Origin: Anaerolineaceae bacterium
Lineage (GTDB): Bacteria; Chloroflexota; Anaerolineae; Aggregatilineales; Phototrophicaceae
Direction of reading: 5' to 3'
Length of the DNA: 64,000 nt
Assembly: GCA_002702065.1 (NCBI GenBank)
Contig: NZXX01000009.1
Span: 799,213-863,212, forward strand
The position numbers were made by a program, and so were the translations under genes. Position 1 is the stretch's first letter, and the number at the start of each line of letters is the position of its first letter. Below the pieces are notes generated by a model. That model was not told where the DNA came from. It saw nothing but the letters and a program-made list of their open reading frames with translations, and did not search any database. Of this stretch, positions 24,717-32,989 are shown one piece after another.

Positions 24717-25117
24717 CGCACTACTGTCTCCGACTCAAGATTGACAACAAGCAGCTTAATCCTATTATCCCTGATTGCGCGATGAACTGTCGAGTCAAAT
24801 ACGGTTTCAAAGACCAATTCGGGGATAGCAAGATAGATAGGCACTCCAAAACCGCGCTCGGCAAGCACTGCTCGGTAGATAAGATATTGTCCGAGTGCAA
24901 TGTAAATTTCGCGGGTTGTATTGTTTCGATCAGGGAAACATTTGATTTCGCCGAGGACGATGTGCTGGCGATTACCATTGATGCGGCGAGTTGCTTCCAG
25001 ATCGATATAGACTGTGCGATTGGCAGTGTCCACTTTGACAGGTCTGTCGCTCACCTGCCAGCCATCTTTTTCCAGGGCGCGGACAACGTGCGGGTGACAA
25101 TAATCCAGAGCAGGCAT
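24704..25117 (-). CDS. xisH: XisH-family protein, putative PD-(D/E)XK-like fold
   Basis: XisH-like features are HPHVVRALEKDGWQVSD near the start, a strand with Asp in VYIDLEATR, IVLGEIKCF (an E-x-K motif), and ALGQYLIYRAVL. The D...ExK order is what PD-(D/E)XK nucleases show, but catalysis is not proven. I chose the ATG at 25117 because GGAGAG precedes it and it gives 137 residues starting MPALDY, like other XisH proteins. The base composition looks more AT-rich than in neighbours, hinting at transfer. The gene heads an overlapping xisH-xisI-sbcD set. Confidence 0.82.
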   Translation of the reverse strand: MPALDYCHPHVVRALEKDGWQVSDRPVKVDTANRTVYIDLEATRRINGNRQHIVLGEIKCFPDRNNTTREIYIALGQYLIYRAVLAERGFGVPIYLAIPELVFETVFDSTVHRAIRDNRIKLLVVNLESETVVRWIE

Positions 25118-25141
25118 CGGCTCTCCGGCGGCCAATTGGTA

Positions 25142-25189
25142 CGCTATCAGTATAGCATAGCGCTTGAAAACGCTAACAATTTGGCGTTT
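25142..25189 (-). promoter_or_regulatory. palindromic promoter/operator region of xisH
   Basis: On the minus strand TGCTATACT is a good extended -10 element (TATACT at 25149-25154), about 32 bases before the xisH ATG. It lies inside the inverted repeat CGCTAT (25142-25147) and ATAGCG (25157-25162). A second inverted repeat, AAACGC (25168-25173) and GCGTTT (25184-25189), covers the region where a -35 box would be. This layout suits an autoregulated operon. The -35 itself is weak (TTGTTA, 19-base spacer). Confidence 0.5.
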
Positions 25190-25260
25190 CGGGGCCAAGA
25201 CGATTATTATTATGGGTCGGTATGGTTGGGCGTTTGCGACGCGCACAGCGAGGAGCACGC

Positions 25261-25743
25261 ATGGAGAGCTTTACCATTCGTCCTATAGAAAAAGAAGATC
25301 GGAACTGGATTGCACAGTTTCTGGACCGTCATTGGGGGTCCACCCGAATTGTCACACGCGGGCAAGTCTACCTGGCTCATCTGCTGCCCGGTTTTATTGC
25401 CGAGCAGGATGGTGAGAAAGTCGGGCTGGTGACTTACCGCATCGATGGCGAGGCATGCGAACTGATGACGATTAACAGTACCATCGAAGGACAGGGGGTC
25501 GGCACTGCACTGCTGGAAGCTGTCAAGACTGTCGCTATGGAAGAAGGTTGCAAGCGCCTGTGGCTGATCACCACGAATGACAACCTGAAAGCACTGCGTT
25601 TTTATCAGAAACGCGATCTGCACATCGTAGCGGTTTATCCTGGTGCACTGGATGCGTCGCGCAAGGTCAAACCTGAAATTCCCCTTTTTGGCTATGATGG
25701 CATTCCCCTGCGTGACGAAATTGAACTGGAAATGACGCTGTAA
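25261..25743 (+). CDS. GNAT-family N-acetyltransferase
   Basis: The 160-residue protein carries the acetyl-CoA-binding core of GCN5-related acetyltransferases. The central strand is DGEKVGLVTYRIDGEACELM, followed by motif A in GQGVGTALLEAV (Q/R-x-x-G-x-G/A). Motif B-like LWLITTNDNLKALRFYQKRDL is next, with the ending IPLFGYDGIPLRDEIELEM. The target (small molecule or protein N-terminus) is unknown. GAGGAG precedes the ATG at 25261. The gene is divergent from xisH, with a palindromic region between. galM follows by 30 bases in the same direction, so they may be co-transcribed. Confidence 0.88.
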   Translation: MESFTIRPIEKEDRNWIAQFLDRHWGSTRIVTRGQVYLAHLLPGFIAEQDGEKVGLVTYRIDGEACELMTINSTIEGQGVGTALLEAVKTVAMEEGCKRLWLITTNDNLKALRFYQKRDLHIVAVYPGALDASRKVKPEIPLFGYDGIPLRDEIELEMTL

Positions 25744-25773
25744 ATTGCGAACTTTGTATGTCAGGAACAATCT

Positions 25774-26844
25774 ATGAATCACGGCACGATTACCAAACAT
25801 CCCTATGGCGTCACGGCGGATGGCACCTCCGTTGACGCCTACACGCTGACTAATGCCACCGGTATCAGCGTTGAAATATTGACTTACGGCGGCATCATCG
25901 CCGCGATCCACACGCCGGACCGGGGCGGCGAGATGGCGAATATCGCGCTGGGCTTTGATAACCTGGCCGACTACGAAGCCAAAAGTCCATATTTTGGCTG
26001 CATCACCGGGCGCTTTGCCAACCGCATCGCCAACGGCAAGTTTTCGCTGGATGGCGAGGCATACACACTGGCAACCAACGATGGCACCAATCATCTGCAT
26101 GGTGGCCTGGTGGGCTTTAACAAGCAGGTGTGGCAGGCACAGGAAGTGGCGCGTGAAAACGGCGTGGGTGTGGCGCTCAGCTACAGCAGTGCGGATGGTG
26201 AGGAAGGCTACCCCGGCACGCTCGATGTGATGGTGACTTACACCCTGACGGACAACGACGCCCTGACGATTGACTACATGGCGACGACCGACAAAGCGAC
26301 CGTTGTCAACCTGACCAACCACAGCCTGTTTAATCTGGCTGGCGAGGGCAGCGGGACGATTGAAAACCATATTCTCATGCTCAATGCCGACCGCTACACG
26401 CCATCGAACGACAACCAGATTCCGACGGGCGAACTGGCACCGGTGGATGGTACGCCGTTTGACTTTCGGCTGCCCAAAGCGCTGGCACCGGGCCAGCGGT
26501 CCAACCACGAACAGATCGTCTGGGCACACGGTTACGACCACAATTTTGTCATCAACCGGCCCAACGATACGGCACTGGTCCTCACGGCACGGGTATACGA
26601 GCCAGGTTCCGGGCGGATTCTGGAAGTGTGGACGACGGAGCCGGGCGTGCAGCTTTACACCGGTAACTTCCTCGATGCGACGCTGGTTGGCACCAGTGGC
26701 CGCATTTACCGCCAGAGCGACGGTTTTGCCCTGGAAACCCAGCACTTCCCGGATTCGCCGAACCAGCCGAATTTCCCCTCGACGGTGCTGCGCCCCGGCG
26801 AAACCTACCAGACGACAACGGTATTGCGGTTCGCCGCGATCTAA
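25774..26844 (+). CDS. galM: aldose 1-epimerase (mutarotase)
   Basis: This enzyme interconverts alpha and beta anomers of hexoses, feeding sugar breakdown. The 356-residue protein shows the family's large beta sandwich. Landmarks are YGGIIAAIHTPDRGG, GRFANRIANGKF, the catalytic-area NHLHGG (His), NLTNHSLFNLAG with the second His, GYDHNFVIN, and GVQLYTGNFLD with the C-terminal acid in this family. No signal peptide is seen, so it is probably cytoplasmic. It converges on the propeller gene, with stop codons overlapping by four bases. Confidence 0.93.
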   Translation: MNHGTITKHPYGVTADGTSVDAYTLTNATGISVEILTYGGIIAAIHTPDRGGEMANIALGFDNLADYEAKSPYFGCITGRFANRIANGKFSLDGEAYTLATNDGTNHLHGGLVGFNKQVWQAQEVARENGVGVALSYSSADGEEGYPGTLDVMVTYTLTDNDALTIDYMATTDKATVVNLTNHSLFNLAGEGSGTIENHILMLNADRYTPSNDNQIPTGELAPVDGTPFDFRLPKALAPGQRSNHEQIVWAHGYDHNFVINRPNDTALVLTARVYEPGSGRILEVWTTEPGVQLYTGNFLDATLVGTSGRIYRQSDGFALETQHFPDSPNQPNFPSTVLRPGETYQTTTVLRFAAI

Positions 26845-27965
26845 CCGATGGTGATGCGGTAAATTTCGCCGGTAATGTGGGTTACACCCTGTGGTCCGAT
26901 AATCGGGCGACCGGGTGTGCCCTGTCCCACCGAGACGTATAACGCCCCCTCGTGCCACGTGAGGTTGGTGGGCAGGTCCAGCCCATCGGCGAGGATGACC
27001 GGGGCGCTGCCATCTGCCGGGTAGCGGGTGACGCGCCCTGAAAAACGCGCATAACCGCCATCGTCGGGCGGGGCTGCGGGGTCAAACAAATCGAAGTCAC
27101 GCGACATCGGCGCGGGCGGCCAGCGGGTCGTCAGCTCGGCCACATAGCGGTTGCCTGCATCATCCAGTGCCACATCAACTGCGGTCGTCAGCCCGGTGAT
27201 CTCGTCCGTCACGGTCCCCGTGGTCGGGTTCACGCGCACGATCTTGGAATCGCCCGGCATCAGCGACAGCAGAGTCCCGTAGTAATCAATCACCTGACCC
27301 GAAAAGAGCGTCACCAGCACATCACCGGTGCGCGGGTCAAACGCCATGCCCGATGGTACCGCCTGTTGATCGTGGGCCAGCAGCGGAAAATCGACAATCG
27401 TGCTTTTTTCGCCCTCCAAGGTGACGCTGCTCAGGCGATTGAGTCCGCTATCTACGGCATAAAGCAGCTGCCGGTCCGGGTCATAGGCCAGCGCGTTAAT
27501 GGTGGCGTTGGACGTTGCCAGATCACCGACTGCGCGGAAATCCGGCGTGAGCTGGACAATGCTGTTGCCATCAAAGGCTTTGTCCTGCGTCATGTAGGCG
27601 CTGCCATCCGCCAGCAGTACGATGTCACCCGCGCCGCCAACTTCATCATGCCCGGTGTTAAATTCAGTCAGGGTGTTATAGGTGAACAGATGGCTGAAGA
27701 TGCGGGTGATCTCGCCTTCGTCATCGTAGTCGCCATCGTGGTTCAGGTCGTCGAACAGGCTGAGCTTGCCCGTGTATTGCAAGGGGTCGCCGGTGTTGTA
27801 GCCGGTGCCCGCTTCCACCACCAGCAGACGTCCATCCGGCAGCACGGCGATGCCGCGTGGGTTCTCCAGCCCGGTGGCGATGCGGGTAATCACCTGGGCA
27901 TGGCTGTGCGCCGTTGGCAGGCAGGCCAGAATCAGAAACAGCGAGAGCAGGGTGGTCCATTTCAT
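26841..27965 (-). CDS. secreted ScyD/ScyE-like beta-propeller protein
   Basis: A signal peptide (about 1-23, LLSLFLILACLPTAHSHAQ) leads into a 350-residue beta propeller of the NHL/ScyD-ScyE type. Repeated blades show motifs like GLENPRGIAVLPDGRLLVVEAG near the start and GDVLVTLF-type strands. GTGYNTGDP and a DLNHDGDYDDEGEI acidic segment suggest calcium binding. ScyD and ScyE are named for a scytonemin cluster in cyanobacteria; no other scytonemin gene is here, so that name should not be taken as function. The protein probably acts outside the membrane. It converges with galM. Confidence 0.78.
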   Translation of the reverse strand: MKWTTLLSLFLILACLPTAHSHAQVITRIATGLENPRGIAVLPDGRLLVVEAGTGYNTGDPLQYTGKLSLFDDLNHDGDYDDEGEITRIFSHLFTYNTLTEFNTGHDEVGGAGDIVLLADGSAYMTQDKAFDGNSIVQLTPDFRAVGDLATSNATINALAYDPDRQLLYAVDSGLNRLSSVTLEGEKSTIVDFPLLAHDQQAVPSGMAFDPRTGDVLVTLFSGQVIDYYGTLLSLMPGDSKIVRVNPTTGTVTDEITGLTTAVDVALDDAGNRYVAELTTRWPPAPMSRDFDLFDPAAPPDDGGYARFSGRVTRYPADGSAPVILADGLDLPTNLTWHEGALYVSVGQGTPGRPIIGPQGVTHITGEIYRITIG

Positions 27966-28055
27966 CAGAAAACGTACTCATCTGCGCGGTGATTGCGGAC
28001 CAGTATAGCGCGTCGCATTTGGGGCCGCTTAGCATCAATCAGGTTGATCGACCCT

Positions 28056-29801
28056 TTAGGCATCGTCTAGTTCGGCAAGTGCCTGCCGGGCGGCGGTGTT
28101 ATCCGGCGCTTCTGCCAGAATCCGCTCGTACCACTGTCGCGCACGTTCAAGTTCCCCGGCGGCACGATACGCATCGGCAGCGGCCTGCCACACCGGTATG
28201 CTCACATTGCCCGGCAGCATTAACTGCGATGTTTCGTAGGCATAGGCCCCTAACAACGGCTGGTCCTGTTCGTTGGTGCGCCAGTATCCCCATGTCAGCA
28301 GTTCCTCAGCCATGCGGGCCGGGTCGGGCAGCAAGTTAAATCCCTCCGCAGCACCCTCCAGCTGACCGTTCCACATGTAAGCCAGCGCCAGTCCCTTGAT
28401 GGTGGCGATATTGGCGGGTTCGGCCCTGTAGGCTTGTTCGAGCAAGGGCACTGCCTGCGCGAAATCTTCCGCTTTGACGTACAGATTGCCCATGCGCCGG
28501 TTCGCATTCGGCCACACCGGGTTTATCGCCAGCGCCTGCTGGTAAAGGGATTGTGCCTGCCTGAACCCGGCTTCGCGGTCTGCCGCACGGAGCGTTGGAT
28601 TCAATTCGGCATGGGTTTCCGCCAGCGCCCCCTGATTGGTGTGCCACGCGGCCAGCAATTCCTGGTTGAAAAGAATAACGGCGATCACCGCAGCAATGGC
28701 GGTGGCTGCTACCAGTCGGTTTGGGAAATAGCGCCGGAACACTTTGGGGACATCTTCCTCGGGCTGCCACAATGCCAATCGCCCACAGGCCGCCGTCAGT
28801 CCGATCAGCGCGAAAAGGTGGCCCATCAGCCACAGGACTTCGATATACTGGCGGCTGTCGAACAGGCCATGAATCAAGATCGCCGTCACCCCTAACCAAC
28901 CGGCATGGAACAGGCGTCGTGGCTGGCTGCGGAGCACACGCCGGACGAAAAGGTAAAAGGTGATGATCAGCAGTAAAAAGATCACCAGACCGGGCAATCC
29001 CTGTCCCATCCAGACGGACAGCAGCAGATTGTGCGGATAGGTCAGCTGCGGCACCTGAATCAGCAGGCCATAACGCGAATACACCAGCGGGAAGGTATCG
29101 CCAAGGCCGATGCCCGTCAGCACATAATCGCCGGCAACATACAGGCTGTTGCGGTACAGGTCCCAGCGCGACAGCACCCACGCGCTGCCTGCCGACGTCA
29201 GCGCCACCGCCGCGATTCCGCCGATGAGCAGCGCCACTGCCCCGACCCGCACTATCAGCTTCTTCGACAGCACCAGCCCGGCAATACAGAGTGTCGCCCC
29301 CAGGCCGACCATCGCCCCGCGTGAGAAGGTCAGCAGCAGCGCGTAAAGGCACACCAGCGTGCAGACGATCCACAGGCTGCGCCACAGCCAGCGACGGCTG
29401 GTGACGATCAGCACTACACCCAGCGGAATCGTCCCGATCATGAAAGCGGCTTCAGCATTTGGGTGCTGCCACGCCAAATTCAGATTGGGCAGCAAGGTTG
29501 TCAGGGAGCCGATGCGTTCGATGATGGCCGGAACTTCGACGTAATCCTGATAGGCAAACTGCAAAATAAACACGGCAGCAGCGGCGGTACTGGCCAGCAG
29601 CAGCAGCCGGCCAAACACATAGGCGATGCGCCAGGTGACGAGGCCGTGCGCGACCGCCAGATAAACCCCGCCACTGACGATCACGCCCAGTTGTACCGGG
29701 TAGCTGAGGGCCGGGTCGTACGAGGATGACACGCCCAGCCATACCGCAGTCAGCACGAACAGGGTGACAAGCGCATCAATCGGCAGCAGTAAACGATGCA
29801 T
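28056..29801 (-). CDS. O-antigen ligase/polymerase-like membrane protein with C-terminal TPRs
   Basis: The 581-residue protein has about ten membrane helices in its first 380 residues. A long periplasmic loop contains NLAWQHPNAEAAFM and a helix with LLLTFSRGAMVGLGATL, typical of Wzy/WaaL. A TPR-like region (about 400-575) follows, with units such as AEDFAQAVPLLEQAYRAEPA. Such proteins join or polymerise lipid-linked sugars on the outer face of the membrane. Several Chloroflexota homologs have this TPR tail. No sugar-transfer gene is adjacent. The start at 29801 reads MHRLLLPIDALVTLFVL; GAAACAGGATT upstream gives a plausible site. Confidence 0.8.
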   Translation of the reverse strand: MHRLLLPIDALVTLFVLTAVWLGVSSSYDPALSYPVQLGVIVSGGVYLAVAHGLVTWRIAYVFGRLLLLASTAAAAVFILQFAYQDYVEVPAIIERIGSLTTLLPNLNLAWQHPNAEAAFMIGTIPLGVVLIVTSRRWLWRSLWIVCTLVCLYALLLTFSRGAMVGLGATLCIAGLVLSKKLIVRVGAVALLIGGIAAVALTSAGSAWVLSRWDLYRNSLYVAGDYVLTGIGLGDTFPLVYSRYGLLIQVPQLTYPHNLLLSVWMGQGLPGLVIFLLLIITFYLFVRRVLRSQPRRLFHAGWLGVTAILIHGLFDSRQYIEVLWLMGHLFALIGLTAACGRLALWQPEEDVPKVFRRYFPNRLVAATAIAAVIAVILFNQELLAAWHTNQGALAETHAELNPTLRAADREAGFRQAQSLYQQALAINPVWPNANRRMGNLYVKAEDFAQAVPLLEQAYRAEPANIATIKGLALAYMWNGQLEGAAEGFNLLPDPARMAEELLTWGYWRTNEQDQPLLGAYAYETSQLMLPGNVSIPVWQAAADAYRAAGELERARQWYERILAEAPDNTAARQALAELDDA

Positions 29802-29919
29802 GGAATAAATCCTGTTTCCTGAAAGATGAATCTGCCTTAGTCTAGCGCAATCACCATGCAGGTGGCTATCATACGGCGGACATCTTTGCGTTATACTGTG
29901 GCGTGGAGGATACGACTGG

Positions 29920-30705
29920 ATGCAGATTGCCGTTGCAGAACATTTGCTGCGTGGACGCAGTGTTGAGGAAAAATTCGAACAGGCGCGTGCGCTTGGTTTT
30001 GATGGTGTTGAGGTTCAGGCCGTTGACCTGACGGAACGGGTGCCGGTGCTGGCTGAGGCTGTTGTGGCGACCGGCGTTCCGGTGGCGGCGGTCCATATGG
30101 GGCAGCAGGATGGCTGGATCGCGCCGGAGCTGGCTGAACGAGAGGCGGCGATTGGGGTGCTGCGGCAGGCGATGGCGGATGCCGTTGACCTGAATGCCGG
30201 GCATGTCATCTTCGTGCCGCATTTTGGCCGGACGCGCATGCCGGACCTGACCCCTTATCGCGCCCCGGTCGAACTGGAAGCGGAAATGACGATCTGGCTG
30301 CTGCGGACCGCTTCTGACCTGGCCTATGCGCTGGGTATCGAACTGGACATGCTGCCCGTAAATCATTACGAATCCAGCTTTTTGAACCGGATCGAACATG
30401 CGGTGCAGCTTCGGCGTAAGATAAAAGAACACGCGCACATTAAAATTGCCGCCAACCTGTATCATCTGGCCATGGAAGAAGGCGACGGTCTGGCTGTGCT
30501 GCGCGACCACTTATCCCACATCGGCTATGTTCAACTGGCAGAGCAAAATGGTCGCTTGCCCGGCCAGGGGATGATCGATTATGCGGCACTGGCGCAGGCG
30601 CTGCGCGGTTATGATGGTTGGGCAACCTGCACCTGCCATCACCGTGACCCAACGGACCTGGCCGCCAGCCTGCAATACTTACGGGAGCATGGCATCGCTC
30701 AATAG
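29920..30705 (+). CDS. sugar phosphate isomerase/epimerase-like TIM barrel
   Basis: The 261-residue protein has the xylose-isomerase-like TIM barrel of the AP-endonuclease 2 superfamily, which uses a divalent metal on sugars. Typical parts are FDGVEVQAVDL near residue 30, VPVAAVHMG, GHVIFVPHFGRT, GIELDMLPVNHYES and HIGYVQLAEQNGRLPGQG near the C-terminus. Metal-binding Glu/Asp/His residues cannot be assigned safely. A second gene of the same superfamily follows after 11 bases in the same direction, so the two probably work in one sugar or polyol pathway. Confidence 0.82.
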   Translation: MQIAVAEHLLRGRSVEEKFEQARALGFDGVEVQAVDLTERVPVLAEAVVATGVPVAAVHMGQQDGWIAPELAEREAAIGVLRQAMADAVDLNAGHVIFVPHFGRTRMPDLTPYRAPVELEAEMTIWLLRTASDLAYALGIELDMLPVNHYESSFLNRIEHAVQLRRKIKEHAHIKIAANLYHLAMEEGDGLAVLRDHLSHIGYVQLAEQNGRLPGQGMIDYAALAQALRGYDGWATCTCHHRDPTDLAASLQYLREHGIAQ

Positions 30706-30716
30706 GGGAAACCAAC

Positions 30717-31607
30717 ATGACGATTTCTATCGCCAATACGCCGCTGTCCTGGGGGGTCCATGAAGAAGGCAATACCACTCGTTCGTTTGTCGAAGTGCTC
30801 GACCAGATCAAGGAAACCGGTTATGCCGGCACCGAGCTTGGTCCCTGGGGTTTTCTGCCGACAGACCCCGCTGTGCTTCGCAACGAACTGCACAGCCGCG
30901 AACTGGCACTGGCCGGGGGCAGCCTGTACGCCAACCTGATCGACCCACAAGCCCATGACCACATCGTCGAGCAGGCCCGCGAAAGAGGACGCCTGCTGGC
31001 GGCGTTGGGCGCGCGCTTTCTGGTGCTGATGGATGAGATGAAACCGGATTCCAAACTGGCACGGCAGGCGGGGCGGGTGCGTGCCTCGCGGCTGACGGAT
31101 GATGAATGGGATGTGTTCGCCACCGGGGTGAACCATGTCGCGCAGGCGCTCAACGACGAAACCGGCCTGCGGGTCGCCTTTCATCCGCACGTGGGCACCC
31201 ACGTCGAGATTCCTGAAGAAGCCCGTAACCTGCTGGACCGCGCTGATGCGGACCTGGTGGGCCTGTGTCTGGATACCGGGCACTGGTGTTATGCCGGTGG
31301 TGACCCGGAAACGGCTGTTGATGAATATGGCGACCGCATCTGGCATGTGCACCTGGCCGACATCGACCCGAATATCCGGCAGTTCGCCCTGGATGAACAG
31401 CTCACGTTTTACGAAGCCATGCAGACCGGTGTTTTCTGTCCGCTGGGCGAAGGCGAGGTCAACTTTACGGCTGTTCTGGATGACTTGCGGCGCATCCATT
31501 ATCGTGGCTGGCTGGTGGTCGAACAGGACAATCTGCTGGACGAACCGGATGCCGACCGCAGCAACGCCCGCAGCAATCGGGAATATCTGAGCAAGTTAGG
31601 TTTCTAA
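30717..31607 (+). CDS. inosose dehydratase-like sugar isomerase/epimerase
   Basis: The 296-residue TIM-barrel protein is of the IolE-like class. Features include ETGYAGTELGPWGFLPTD near residue 40, VAFHPHVGTHVE with a metal-binding His, LVGLCLDTGHWCYAGGDP with the Asp and His of the metal site, RIWHVHLADID, and LGEGEVNF followed by GWLVVEQD at the C-terminal Glu. This fits scyllo-inosose dehydratase or a relative. Nearby myo-inositol genes are absent, so the substrate is unsure. It lies 11 bases after another isomerase-like gene. Confidence 0.82.
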   Translation: MTISIANTPLSWGVHEEGNTTRSFVEVLDQIKETGYAGTELGPWGFLPTDPAVLRNELHSRELALAGGSLYANLIDPQAHDHIVEQARERGRLLAALGARFLVLMDEMKPDSKLARQAGRVRASRLTDDEWDVFATGVNHVAQALNDETGLRVAFHPHVGTHVEIPEEARNLLDRADADLVGLCLDTGHWCYAGGDPETAVDEYGDRIWHVHLADIDPNIRQFALDEQLTFYEAMQTGVFCPLGEGEVNFTAVLDDLRRIHYRGWLVVEQDNLLDEPDADRSNARSNREYLSKLGF

Positions 31608-31685
31608 TAGCGATCTTCTTAACGTTATAGATGACCAACCAACCTTATGATGAAATTACATCACATTACAGGGTTGGAGGTTATC

Positions 31686-32903
31686 TTGACTCGTTTCTTG
31701 TTACGTTTCCTTTCATTGCTGGTGGCGGTCGCGGTTGTAGTTCCGGCTGCTGCGCAAACCGTCGATCTACCCGAATCTTTCATCTTTGCGGGTGGTACAT
31801 CCTTCAGCTATCCCGAAGATGGCACGGTCGAAGTTGACGAGGATTTCCCCGATTTTGCCCAGGTCGAGTTTGGCAACATGGTGGTTTATGTCGCCGAATT
31901 CTCGATCTTTGAACAGGCCAACCTGACCGCCGATTCTTCGCTGGAGGACGCCGCCGCGTGGTATATCGACGCGCTGGCCGAATCCAAATTTGACCCCGAT
32001 ATGGCGGAACAAACCGAAGTGGCAGGCCGCGAAGCCCTGCTCTACCCATATGAGTACGAAGGGTATGACTGGGCGCTGATGCTGGTGCGGTTTGAGGACG
32101 GCACCTTTGGGGCGCTGGATGCGGGGAATATGGATGAAGACATTCTGCTGGCGATGGCGGCATCGCTTCAGGTGGGGGGTGAGGTCGCTGAGTCGAACAC
32201 GGGCGCGATTTCGTGCACGGTCCGCACCGACACCGCCAACACCATTCAACTGCGAGTTGGCCCCGGCGAGAACCGGACGGTGTTTGCCTTCCTGCCCGCC
32301 AATACCGCTTTTACCCCACTCGGCCAGACCGAAGCCGACGATGGCAGCCTGTGGTTCCAGCTTGACCGCGAGACGGTTGCGCCGCAGTCTGCTGCTTCGG
32401 AAGCCTGGGTGGCGGTCGATGACGTCGAAACAACAGGCGATTGTGCCGCTGTGCGTGATGCCAGCGCGCCGCCGATTGTGCCCATTACCGCGGTTCAACC
32501 GGCAGCGAGCAGCAACGACAGCGGCAGCACGGATAATGGCAGCGCCAACACACAAGGCAGCATTGCGCCCGCATCGGGTACCTGGACCATTACCTATGGC
32601 AGTACCGGTAAAGGTTCCTGCCTCGATGACGCCAGTTTTACCTATAACATCAATGTGGATTGGAGCCCGGCGGTTGTGCCAGTCAGCTACAACGGTTCGT
32701 CTGTGACGCTGGGTAACAGCCGCCTGAACGAAATTCAGCCCGGCGTGTTCAGCGGCATTTACACCCTTCCCAACGGCAATTCGCTGCAATTCCTGCTGCG
32801 TCCGGTGTCGACCACGCATCTCAGCGGTGAAGCGATCGTGACGGGCGTGGTTGAAGGCCATACGTGCAGCAACAGTGTGCAGGTGAACGTCACGAAGAAT
32901 TAA
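31686..32903 (+). CDS. secreted hypothetical protein
   Basis: The protein (405 aa from the TTG start) has a signal peptide (LTRFLLRFLSLLVAVAVVVPAAAQ) and a soluble extracellular body. An N-terminal domain of about 150 residues precedes an SH3-like segment near 175-235 (IQLRVGPGENRTVFAFLPAN, then GSLWFQLD). A Ser/Asn/Gly-rich linker (about 255-285) and a C-terminal beta domain of about 115 residues with a Cys pair follow. I chose the TTG at 31686 because a perfect GGAGG is five bases upstream; the ATG at 31647 lacks any site. Function is unknown. A REP-like palindrome follows the stop. Confidence 0.6.
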   Translation: MTRFLLRFLSLLVAVAVVVPAAAQTVDLPESFIFAGGTSFSYPEDGTVEVDEDFPDFAQVEFGNMVVYVAEFSIFEQANLTADSSLEDAAAWYIDALAESKFDPDMAEQTEVAGREALLYPYEYEGYDWALMLVRFEDGTFGALDAGNMDEDILLAMAASLQVGGEVAESNTGAISCTVRTDTANTIQLRVGPGENRTVFAFLPANTAFTPLGQTEADDGSLWFQLDRETVAPQSAASEAWVAVDDVETTGDCAAVRDASAPPIVPITAVQPAASSNDSGSTDNGSANTQGSIAPASGTWTITYGSTGKGSCLDDASFTYNINVDWSPAVVPVSYNGSSVTLGNSRLNEIQPGVFSGIYTLPNGNSLQFLLRPVSTTHLSGEAIVTGVVEGHTCSNSVQVNVTKN

Positions 32904-32922
32904 TCGTTCGCACCGATTGATG

Positions 32923-32972
32923 TAGGGACGCAGCTTGGCCCACCTTTGGACGCAGCACGCTGCGTCCCTACA
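32923..32972. repeat. REP-like palindrome with GTAGGG/CCCTAC arms
   Basis: Arms GTAGGGACGCAGC (32923-32935) and GCTGCGTCCCTAC (32960-32972) are exact inverse complements of 13 bases. ACGTTTTTTT follows directly, so the element may also serve as a terminator for the upstream gene. It belongs with the GTAG...CTAC elements at 451, 1975 and 62342. Confidence 0.75.
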
Positions 32973-32989
32973 CGTTTTTTTAATGGTGC

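Noticed and set aside
24402..25117. A DNA element excised during nitrogen-fixing cell development
   Set aside because: XisH and XisI alone are present. There is no XisF-type recombinase, no interrupted nif or fdx gene and no flanking direct repeat.
25210..26958. Minus-strand frame of 582 codons over GNAT and galM
   Set aside because: It covers two well-supported plus-strand genes and their gap, and has no domain or ribosome-binding site.
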